From NCBI GenBank assembly GCA_002705165.1, contig PAJC01000039.1, positions 1 to 5,274 on the forward strand: a DNA stretch of 5,274 nt, in the 5' to 3' direction. The DNA comes from Planctomycetaceae bacterium. Lineage in GTDB: Bacteria > Planctomycetota > Planctomycetia > Pirellulales > Pirellulaceae. Positions 1 through 5,274 of this stretch are shown here, in pieces. The translations under genes and the position numbers were made by a program. The stretch's first letter is position 1, and each line of letters opens with the position of its first letter. The notes under the pieces are model-generated. The model ran no database searches. It worked only from the letters and a program-made list of their open reading frames with translations, and had not been told where the DNA came from.

Positions 1-1239
1 ATTAGCGAGAAGAAACAGGAAGAATGGTCTAAGCAAGAGATGGATAAAGTCTTAGCATTTTTCCTTGAGAATGAGTATCTGGTTTCAAATCCAGATGTCC
101 GAAAGCTAAATAGCGAGATTGCATTACTGGAAGGTAAGATTGCGACTCTAAAGAATACTTTGCCCACAACGATGGTTATGGTGCAGAAGTCGGCCCCCAA
201 TCCAGCCTATATTTTGATGCGAGGAGATTTTCAGGACCCGGGGGCACAAGTGCAGCCTGATGTACCGTCCATTTTCCCTCGAATGCCGAATGATCAACCA
301 CGAACTCGATTAGGGCTTGCTCGCTGGCTAACAGATCCTGAGCACCCACTGGTTTCACGTGTTGTTGTAAATCGGTTGTGGAAACAACTTTTTGGAACAG
401 GCATTGTGAAGACGCTGGGAGATCTTGGAACGCAGGGTGAACGTCCAAGTCACCCGGCACTATTGGATTGGCTGGCAGTTGAATTGATTGAATCGGATTG
501 GAATGTGAAGCATCTGCAAAAACTGATGCTGATGTCAGCCACTTATCAACAGAAATCTCAATATACAGGTTTGTATGACGAAGTCGATCCTGATAACAGG
601 CTGTTGTCTCGAGCTTCTCGTTTCCGATTGTCAGCAGAAGAAATTCGTGATAACGCGTTAGCCATTAGTGGTTTGTTGACGGATAAAATTGGGGGTCCCA
701 GTGTTCGTCCTTATCAACCTAGCGACTATTACTCAGATAAGATTGGTCGTGGTTGGGATCAGAGCCGAGGTGAAGATTTGTATCGCCGAGGTTTGTATAC
801 ATACTGGCGGCGCACAACAGTTTATCCGGCATTTCAGATTTTCGATGCTCCGAGCCGTGAGTTCTGTACGGTCAATCGTCCGCGAACCAATACACCTCTT
901 CAGGCTCTCGTACTAATGAATGACCCGACCTATGTGGAAGCAGCTAGGGTTTTTGCTCAACGGATCTTAGAGGAAGGTGGGAGTACGACAGAGTCACGTT
1001 TTGTTTTTGCTTTCCGTACAGCGGTGGCGAGAGAACCGACTCTGCAGGAATGGCAAGTTTTACATCAGCTTTATCGGCAGCAATACGAAATCTACGAGCA
1101 GGATAACGAAGCAGCCATGAAGATTATTTCGGCTGGCGAGTCGTCCGTGCCCGAAGGACTCGATCAGGTGGAGCATGCCACGTGGACCGCTCTGGCTAGT
1201 ATTATTCTCAACCTCGACGAAACAGTAACGAGAGAGTAA
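1..1239 (+). CDS. PSD1/DUF1553 planctomycete cytochrome-type protein, C-terminal part (5' end outside window)
   Basis: The frame is open from base 1 (reads ISEKKQEEW...), so the ATG at 40 is an internal Met and not the start; 412 codons are visible. The first ~50 residues are charged and heptad-like, the helical linker that normally separates PSCyt2/DUF1549 from PSD1. Then come the PSD1 landmarks: an RGDF turn (220-231) followed by PG..V.P..P, a WLTDPEHPLVSRVVVNRLW block, PSHPALLDWLA (445-477), SATYQQ, RFRLSAEEIRDNAL, IGGPSV, YRRGLYTYWRR, RTNTPLQAL plus MNDP (883-927), and the family C-terminus NLDETVTRE. All agree well with the family consensus. The missing upstream part would be expected to carry a signal peptide and the CxxCH-bearing PSCyt1/PSCyt2 domains, but this is not visible. 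The substrate is unknown. The stop codon directly abuts the ATG of the following DUF1501 gene, its usual partner. Confidence 0.95.
   Translation: MSEKKQEEWSKQEMDKVLAFFLENEYLVSNPDVRKLNSEIALLEGKIATLKNTLPTTMVMVQKSAPNPAYILMRGDFQDPGAQVQPDVPSIFPRMPNDQPRTRLGLARWLTDPEHPLVSRVVVNRLWKQLFGTGIVKTLGDLGTQGERPSHPALLDWLAVELIESDWNVKHLQKLMLMSATYQQKSQYTGLYDEVDPDNRLLSRASRFRLSAEEIRDNALAISGLLTDKIGGPSVRPYQPSDYYSDKIGRGWDQSRGEDLYRRGLYTYWRRTTVYPAFQIFDAPSREFCTVNRPRTNTPLQALVLMNDPTYVEAARVFAQRILEEGGSTTESRFVFAFRTAVAREPTLQEWQVLHQLYRQQYEIYEQDNEAAMKIISAGESSVPEGLDQVEHATWTALASIILNLDETVTRE
1230..1236 (+). promoter_or_regulatory. Purine-rich ribosome-binding stretch before the first DUF1501 gene
   Basis: GAGAGAG lies inside the last codons of the upstream gene, followed by the TAA stop and then ATGATG. 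Spacing is 3 bases to the ATG at 1240 and 6 bases to the ATG at 1243, so the second ATG is the better-spaced start. It is only a partial match to AGGAGG, and planctomycete genes often lack clear Shine-Dalgarno sites, so re-initiation by ribosomes finishing the upstream gene may matter more. Confidence 0.4.
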
Positions 1240-1341
1240 ATGATGAATTACACAACCCGCAGAAACTTTCTGAGCAGAACTTCGCTGGGCTTGGGGGCGT
1301 TGGCCGCCGCTTCCATTACACAGAATAGTGATTTGCTGGCG
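1240..1341 (+). other. Twin-arginine signal peptide coding region
   Basis: Residues 1-34 of the first DUF1501 protein: TRRNFLS then SLGLGALAAASI, ending near LLA. It fits the consensus S/T-R-R-x-F-L-K with Ser for the final Lys. The exact cleavage site is uncertain. Confidence 0.8.
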
Positions 1342-2649
1342 CGCACGCGGAAAACGAAACCAGATTCGGGATTGCACCACCCTTCCAAGGCGAAACGCGT
1401 GATTTATCTGCACATGTCGGGAGGCCCGTCGCATCTCGATACCTTCGATAACAAACCGCAAATGCAGGAACATCATGGCAAACCTTTACCTCCGTCGGTC
1501 ATTGGCAAACAGCGGCTTACCACGATGACGCGTGAGCAGGCCAAACTACTTGTTGCTGCGACACAGCAGGAGTGGGGGCGATTTGGTGAGTGTGGCATGG
1601 AAATGAATGTTGCTTTCAAGGAGATTTCGACGATTGCCGATGAAATGTGCCTTATTAAAAGCGTACATTCCACACCCATTAATCATGACCCGGCAGTTAC
1701 CTTTCTGCAGACCGGCAGTCCGTTATCGGGACGTCCATGTCTTGGATCATGGCTTAGCTACGGGCTGGGGAGTGAAAACAAAGATCTACCGGAATTCGTT
1801 GTTTTACTATCCAACGGTGGTCAGCCTGTTCCTTCCCGATATTGGCACAATGGCTTCCTCCCCAGTCGTCATCAGGGAGTGCAGTTTCAGGCTAAAGGAG
1901 ACCCTGTCTTATATCTTTCCAATCCCGATGGTATTGATGACCGTAACCGGAAGAATTTGGTGACCGGTATCAATACATTGAATCAGTTGAAGCAAAAACA
2001 AATCGGAGATCCAGAGATTGAAGCTCGGATCAATGCTTACGAATTGGCGTATCGTATGCAATCGTCCGTGCCTGAGTTAATGGATATCAGCCGTGAGTCG
2101 AAGGAGACATTGGAAGCTTATGGTGCTAGCCCCGGTAATGCGAGCTTTTCCAATAATTGTTTGTTGGCGCGCCGTTTAGCAGAAGCGGGTGTCCGTTTTA
2201 TCCAACTGTATGACCGTGGCTGGGATCATCATGGAGATGTGACGACCGGCATTAAGAGCAAAATTGGGCAAGTCGATAAGGCATGTGCGGCGTTGATAAA
2301 GGATCTCAAACAGCGAGGTTTGCTCGAAGATACCTTGGTGATATGGGGCGGTGAATTCGGTCGCACCAGCTATGGTCAAGACCGAGGTAATTCATATGGA
2401 CGTGATCATCACCCCAACTGCTTTAGTCTTTGGATGGCCGGCGGTGGGATCAAAGGTGGAGTAACGATTGGTGAGACGGATGATTTCGGGTACAACGTTG
2501 CCAAAGATAAAGTGGAAGTTCATGACTTACATGCTACGATGCTGCATCTACTTGGAATTGATCATGAACGTCTGATTTACAAGTTTAAAGGGCGCGACTT
2601 CCGTCTCACGGATGTAGCCGGGAATGTTGTGAGATCGGCTCTTGCTTAA
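1240..2649 (+). CDS. DUF1501 family protein, Tat-exported, alkaline-phosphatase/sulfatase-like fold
   Basis: Complete protein of 469 residues, normal for DUF1501. The N-terminus has a twin-arginine signal (TRRNFLS, residues 6-12) followed by a Gly/Ala/Leu hydrophobic stretch (15-27), so export in folded form by Tat is likely. Family motifs in order: KRVIYLHMSGGPSHLDTFD (52-70), the first strand and its Asp-rich loop; NHDPA (148-152); LPEFVVL (183-189); RFIQLYDRGWDHHGD (319-333); LVIWGGEFGRT (366-376); GRDHHP (387-392); GGGIKGG (401-407); HDLHATMLHLLGID (428-441); GRDFRLTDV near the end. The Asp/His clusters are placed as metal ligands would be in the alkaline phosphatase superfamily; that fold assignment is family knowledge, while catalytic activity here is inference. 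No key motif looks broken. The gene begins immediately after the upstream DUF1553 stop and overlaps the next gene by 8 bases. ATG at 1240 and ATG at 1243 are both possible starts and give proteins differing by one Met. Confidence 0.96.
   Translation: MMNYTTRRNFLSRTSLGLGALAAASITQNSDLLARTRKTKPDSGLHHPSKAKRVIYLHMSGGPSHLDTFDNKPQMQEHHGKPLPPSVIGKQRLTTMTREQAKLLVAATQQEWGRFGECGMEMNVAFKEISTIADEMCLIKSVHSTPINHDPAVTFLQTGSPLSGRPCLGSWLSYGLGSENKDLPEFVVLLSNGGQPVPSRYWHNGFLPSRHQGVQFQAKGDPVLYLSNPDGIDDRNRKNLVTGINTLNQLKQKQIGDPEIEARINAYELAYRMQSSVPELMDISRESKETLEAYGASPGNASFSNNCLLARRLAEAGVRFIQLYDRGWDHHGDVTTGIKSKIGQVDKACAALIKDLKQRGLLEDTLVIWGGEFGRTSYGQDRGNSYGRDHHPNCFSLWMAGGGIKGGVTIGETDDFGYNVAKDKVEVHDLHATMLHLLGIDHERLIYKFKGRDFRLTDVAGNVVRSALA
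2631..2649 (+). promoter_or_regulatory. Overlapping stop/start junction with TTG initiation
   Basis: The DUF1501 gene ends with TAA at 2647-2649 while the next gene starts at TTG 2642, an 8-base overlap in a different frame. The only ribosome-binding candidate is GAGA at 2631-2634, 7 bases before the TTG, which is weak. Weak signal, rare start codon and overlap together point to translational coupling to the upstream gene. The start is bounded by an in-frame TGA at 2630-2632. Confidence 0.7.
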
Positions 2650-2722
2650 CAGAAAAGTCTATCTCGGTTTGGCCTTGTTGGCGTTCAGTGTTTCGGTTCC
2701 TTCGTGTCCACATGTTCTCGCT
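2642..2722 (+). other. Sec-type signal peptide coding region
   Basis: Residues 1-27 of the 816-residue protein: positive n-region (NRK), hydrophobic core (about 7-20), then VLA before Q28. A Cys at residue 22 in VPSC gives a poor lipobox (Pro at -2), so lipoprotein processing is possible but less likely than signal peptidase I cleavage after A27. Confidence 0.7.
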
Positions 2723-5092
2723 CAGGAGGTGTCCTATGACACAGATGTGCTGCCAATTCTCCAGGCGAAGTGTTTCCGTTGTCATAACGGTCGGCGAAGC
2801 GAAGGAGGCTTGCAGCTTGACCTGAAAGAGGCGGCTCTTCAGGGTGGTGATAGTGGTCTCGCCATCATTCCGGGACTCGCCGAAAAATCACTGGTGCTTC
2901 AGCGTGTCAATTCGGAAGACGAGTTTGAACGTATGCCTCAAGAGGCAGCAAAACTTAGTCAGGAAGAAACTCAAGTACTAACCAATTGGATTAAGCAGGG
3001 AGCGAGGGGACTGCGGGATGTAAAACGGACCGAGCACTGGGCATTTCAACCGATCATTGCTCCAGCGGTCCCGCCCGTTAAAGACCCGCACTGGTCTCGC
3101 AATAGGACAGATCATTTTGTTCTCGCAATGCTTGAAGGGAACGGCTTAAAGCCAACTCCGCGTGCCTTAAACTATCAGCTTATCCGTAGATTGTCATTTG
3201 ATTTATTGGGTGTTCCTCCCACTCCGGATGAGGTCGCTACATTCTTATCTGATGCGAGCCATAACGCTTATGAACAACTTGTGGAAAAGTTATTAACGGA
3301 CCCTCGGTTTGGCGAAAGATGGGGGCGGCATTGGCTTGATCTGGCACGATATGCGGACAGTGGTGGATATGAAGCCGATCTTCCGCGGAAAATTTGGCGT
3401 TATCGTGATTGGGTGATCAGGGCTTTCAACCAAGATAAACCAATTACGGAATTTGTGATTGAGCAAATAGGAGGTGACCTGCTACCTCAGGCGACAGAAG
3501 AGAATCGTATAGCCTCCGGATTTCATTGTAATGCGATGTTAGATGGAGGTGTTCGTGAACAGGCTGTACTTGACCGAGTCAATTCAACAGGTGCTGTATT
3601 TTTGGGGTTAACGCTTGAATGTGCTCAGTGTCATGACCATAAGACAGATCCGGTCAGTCAAAAAGAATATTATCAGCTCTATGCCTTCTTCCATGGGGCC
3701 AGTGCTGTTCCATTGGATCTAAGCTCACCAGAATTAAAAAATCGCATTGCAAAAATCACTCAACAGGTAGCTGTCAGTAATCAACAGATTGCTAAGATCG
3801 ACGCGTTGATTAAAGAAAATCTTGATGAACTCGCTGTATCGACTCTGGCTAAAACAGACGAGATTGGGCCGGATATCTTGACGTTGTTAAAAGTGTCTTC
3901 TGCAGATCGTAGTGAAGCGGATGTTAACCAACTGGAATCTTATTTCCAAAGTAAGAATGATGAGCGAATCGCTTTGATAGCAAAACGTGACAAGCTTCAA
4001 AGCCAACAACCTGAACCTGACACCACACTTGTATTGGCTCAGGATAATCGGAAAACACATATATTTGTTCGAGGTAATCCTCGTCAATTAGGTGAAGAGG
4101 TCGAGTCCGGCACTCCAAGGTTTCTACACGATATTCAACAGCCGTCACAGCCAACGACATTTCCTGATCGAGTGTCATTGGGACAGTGGATTGTCGCGAG
4201 TGAGAATCCACTATTTGCGAGAGTGATGGCAAATCGGATTTGGTTGAGATTGATGGGGAAGGCAATTGTTGAATCTGAAGATGACTTTGGAGTCCAGACA
4301 ACTCGTCCACGTCATTGGTTATTGCTGGATCATTTGGCTACCGTGCTTCAAGAAGAGGACAGCTTCAAGGGAATCGTACGTGCCATCGTCCTGTCAAACA
4401 GCTATCAGCAATCATCACATTTCAGTTATCGACAGGATGGGAATGAAGCTCTGTTTCAGGGGCAGCAAAGATTTCGTTTAGAGGTTGAGATTTTACGGGA
4501 TAATGCGTTGGCTGTGGCCGGGTTGTTGGAAAACCAGATTGGCGGGCCCAGCGTTTTTCCTCCCCAGCAGGACGGGATTCTTGATTTTCGAGCGACGCCC
4601 GCTACCTGGACCGAAAGCGAAGGAGCCGATCGATATCGGCGAGGAATGTATACGTATATTTGGCGTCTAACTCCTCACCCCATGACCGCAATCTTTGATG
4701 GACCTGAACTGACGACTTCCTGTACGCGAAGAACTAGTTCTAACGTCGCTCTTCAGTCATTGGCACTACTGAATGATCCTCTTTTCGTTGAAGCCGCTCA
4801 GGCCTTTGCAAAACGAGTGTTGTTAGCACATCCGGACCAAGAAAAGAGGATTGAAGTACTTTTTCGCTGGACCCTTAATCGTGCTGGCACTCCACAGGAG
4901 AAATCGATTGTTCGCAACTTGTTAATTCAACAGCGAACATTCTTTAGTGGAGATCCAACGGCAGCCAAATTTGCGATGGGTGAGTACGGTCTGGAAGAAA
5001 ATCCACACAACATAAGTCAGAGTGAGCAGGCGGCCTGGGTTGCAGTGTGCAGGGCCATCATGAATTTAGATGAATTTATAATGCGAGAATAA
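2642..5092 (+). CDS. PSCyt1-PSCyt2(DUF1549)-PSD1(DUF1553) protein, predicted exported c-type cytochrome-like
   Basis: Complete 816-residue protein with the standard three-domain order. Residues 1-27 form a Sec-type signal peptide (NRK, then a hydrophobic core, probable cleavage after VLA at 25-27). PSCyt1 spans about 30-122: CFRCH haem-c motif at 44-48, GGLQLD, a GLAIIPG turn, and Met98 in RMPQ as a likely distal haem ligand (usual form MPP). PSCyt2/DUF1549 spans about 150-355: RRLSFDLLGVPPTPDEV, FGERWGRHWLDLARYADS, IGGDLLP, and a second CxxCH, CAQCHDHK, at 327-334. A charged coiled-coil linker lies at about 362-456. PSD1 spans about 505-800, ending NLDEFIMRE. Compared with the upstream paralogue, several PSD1 motifs are altered (RPRHWLLLDHLA; SSNVALQSL). 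The TTG start is supported by an in-frame stop at 2630-2632 and the lack of any in-frame ATG before codon 98. It overlaps both neighbours. The reaction is unknown; a periplasmic or envelope redox role is inferred from the haem motifs. Confidence 0.95.
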   Translation: MLNRKVYLGLALLAFSVSVPSCPHVLAQEVSYDTDVLPILQAKCFRCHNGRRSEGGLQLDLKEAALQGGDSGLAIIPGLAEKSLVLQRVNSEDEFERMPQEAAKLSQEETQVLTNWIKQGARGLRDVKRTEHWAFQPIIAPAVPPVKDPHWSRNRTDHFVLAMLEGNGLKPTPRALNYQLIRRLSFDLLGVPPTPDEVATFLSDASHNAYEQLVEKLLTDPRFGERWGRHWLDLARYADSGGYEADLPRKIWRYRDWVIRAFNQDKPITEFVIEQIGGDLLPQATEENRIASGFHCNAMLDGGVREQAVLDRVNSTGAVFLGLTLECAQCHDHKTDPVSQKEYYQLYAFFHGASAVPLDLSSPELKNRIAKITQQVAVSNQQIAKIDALIKENLDELAVSTLAKTDEIGPDILTLLKVSSADRSEADVNQLESYFQSKNDERIALIAKRDKLQSQQPEPDTTLVLAQDNRKTHIFVRGNPRQLGEEVESGTPRFLHDIQQPSQPTTFPDRVSLGQWIVASENPLFARVMANRIWLRLMGKAIVESEDDFGVQTTRPRHWLLLDHLATVLQEEDSFKGIVRAIVLSNSYQQSSHFSYRQDGNEALFQGQQRFRLEVEILRDNALAVAGLLENQIGGPSVFPPQQDGILDFRATPATWTESEGADRYRRGMYTYIWRLTPHPMTAIFDGPELTTSCTRRTSSNVALQSLALLNDPLFVEAAQAFAKRVLLAHPDQEKRIEVLFRWTLNRAGTPQEKSIVRNLLIQQRTFFSGDPTAAKFAMGEYGLEENPHNISQSEQAAWVAVCRAIMNLDEFIMRE
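2771..2785 (+). other. Haem c binding motif CFRCH in the PSCyt1 domain
   Basis: Codons 44-48 encode C-F-R-C-H, the CxxCH site for covalent haem attachment, about 17 residues after the predicted signal cleavage. Met98 in the same domain is the likely second axial ligand. Covalent haem attachment is inferred from the motif and export signal. Confidence 0.8.
3620..3634 (+). other. Second CxxCH motif (CAQCH) in the PSCyt2/DUF1549 domain
   Basis: Codons 327-331 encode C-A-Q-C-H, followed by DHKTDP, a hallmark of DUF1549. It may bind a second haem c; whether this domain's motif is really haem-loaded is not something I can support from sequence alone. Confidence 0.65.
3725..4009 (+). other. Predicted coiled-coil linker between PSCyt2 and PSD1
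   Basis: Residues 362-456 are rich in Lys, Glu, Gln, Ile and Leu with heptad-like spacing, in two helices (about 365-397 and 427-455) separated by a short polar segment. A comparable charged helical stretch precedes PSD1 in the upstream paralogue (bases 1-160). This could mediate dimerisation or hold the haem and PSD1 domains apart. Confidence 0.55.
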
Positions 5093-5094
5093 TG
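5090..5094 (+). promoter_or_regulatory. TAATG stop/start overlap
   Basis: The TAA stop of the DUF1553 gene and the ATG of the second DUF1501 gene share one base, a classic coupling junction. Upstream there is only a short GCGAGA purine stretch, about 3 bases before the ATG, which is too close and too weak to be a convincing independent ribosome-binding site. Confidence 0.75.
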
Positions 5095-5184
5095 AATAGT
5101 CGTAGACGGTTCTTTAAAGAAAATGCGATTGGGGTCGCCTCGCTGGCTTTGCCTTCGATGCTGACAGCGGATGGATTATGCGCA
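5092..5184 (+). other. Twin-arginine signal peptide coding region
   Basis: Residues 1-31 of the second DUF1501 protein: SRRRFFK, then a hydrophobic stretch IGVASLALPSML, possible cleavage after LCA. A strong Tat motif by eye. Confidence 0.75.
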
Positions 5185-5274
5185 GATATTAACACAGCCG
5201 ATAGAACTCACCATGCGCCAACCGCGAAAAATATCATCTATATGTGTCAGATTGGTGCGCCCAGTCAATTCGAT
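5092..5274 (+). CDS. DUF1501 family protein, N-terminal 61 residues (3' end outside window)
   Basis: Starts at an ATG that shares its A with the TAA stop of the preceding gene. The visible part carries an exact-looking twin-arginine motif, SRRRFFK (residues 3-9), then a hydrophobic segment (about 12-24) and a possible cleavage site after LCA (29-31). Residues 45-61 read AKNIIYMCQIGAPSQFD, which aligns with the first conserved DUF1501 block (KRVIYLHMSGGPSHLDTFD in the upstream paralogue at 1240-2649), with GAPS in place of GGPS. The C-terminal metal-site motifs are beyond the window, so integrity cannot be judged. Position directly after a PSD1/DUF1553 gene supports the assignment. It looks like a different subfamily from the first DUF1501 protein, going by the block sequence and the unrelated signal region. 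Confidence 0.88.
   Translation, partial: MNSRRRFFKENAIGVASLALPSMLTADGLCADINTADRTHHAPTAKNIIYMCQIGAPSQFD

Larger units (their letters stand above)
1..5274 (+). other. Operon of alternating DUF1553 and DUF1501 genes
   Basis: Four same-strand genes follow each other with spacings of 0, -8 and -1 bases, leaving no room for internal promoters or terminators between genes. Both operon ends lie outside the window, so its promoter, terminator and any further members are not visible. Co-transcription and translational coupling are inferred from the spacing. Adjacent DUF1553-DUF1501 pairs are a known common arrangement in Planctomycetes; two pairs in series is what this window adds. Confidence 0.85.

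Noticed and set aside
40..42. ATG at 40 as the start of the first gene
   Set aside because: The frame is open to base 1, and the family needs signal, PSCyt1 and PSCyt2 regions upstream; this Met sits within the helical linker, so the gene is truncated by the window edge.
1060..1476. 138-codon open frame on the minus strand across the first gene junction
   Set aside because: It lies antisense to two well-supported genes with strong family motifs, its translation shows no recognisable domain, and there is no ribosome-binding site or context to support it.
1607..1963. 118-codon plus-strand open frame inside the first DUF1501 gene
   Set aside because: Out of frame with a complete, motif-rich gene covering the same bases; the translation shows no domain or export signal.
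2705..2707. Cys22 as a lipoprotein attachment site in the 816-residue protein
   Set aside because: The preceding residues VPS are a poor lipobox because of the Pro at -2, and a good signal peptidase I site (VLA, then Q) follows; kept only as a minor alternative.
3924..4310. 128-codon open frame on the minus strand
   Set aside because: Antisense to the linker and PSD1 region of the complete DUF1553 gene; the translation is low-information and matches nothing I recognise.
1..5274. CRISPR arrays, tRNA or rRNA genes, insertion sequences, phage or defence genes
   Set aside because: Every base lies in one of four overlapping or abutting coding regions with family motifs; I saw no direct-repeat arrays, inverted terminal repeats, or transposase or nuclease motifs on either strand.

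Overview
The window is wall-to-wall coding on the + strand and shows a tightly packed run of alternating genes: PSD1/DUF1553 cytochrome-type protein, DUF1501 protein, PSD1/DUF1553 protein, DUF1501 protein. These families (Pfam names PSCyt1, PSCyt2/DUF1549, PSD1/DUF1553 and DUF1501) are greatly expanded in Planctomycetes and also occur in Verrucomicrobia and related bacteria. The window therefore most likely comes from a planctomycete. By eye the base composition is moderate, near half GC, which would suit a Gimesia/Rubinisphaera/Rhodopirellula-like genome, but the genus cannot be fixed from this sequence.

Layout: bases 1-1239 are the C-terminal part of a DUF1553 protein whose start lies before the window. 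Bases 1240-2649 are a complete DUF1501 protein with a twin-arginine signal. Bases 2642-5092 are a complete 816-residue protein with the order signal peptide, PSCyt1 haem domain (CFRCH), PSCyt2/DUF1549 with a second CAQCH motif, coiled coil, PSD1/DUF1553; it starts at TTG. Bases 5092-5274 are the first 61 codons of a second DUF1501 protein, also with a twin-arginine signal, cut by the window end. There is no intergenic DNA: the junctions are +0, an 8-base overlap and a 1-base overlap, so the genes are almost certainly one translationally coupled operon. No promoter, terminator, RNA gene, repeat, mobile element or CRISPR array is visible.

How they may work together: one partner of each pair is a predicted exported c-type cytochrome-like protein (Sec signal visible on the complete copy), and the other is a Tat-exported protein of the alkaline-phosphatase/sulfatase-like fold family. 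The biochemical role of these pairs is not established as far as I know; a cell-envelope redox/hydrolase pair acting on complex substrates is only an inference. The two pairs belong to visibly different subfamilies, which suggests two distinct modules in one operon rather than a recent tandem copy. The content is typical of its phylum; I see no clearly new system, but the arrangement and some divergent motifs merit a look.
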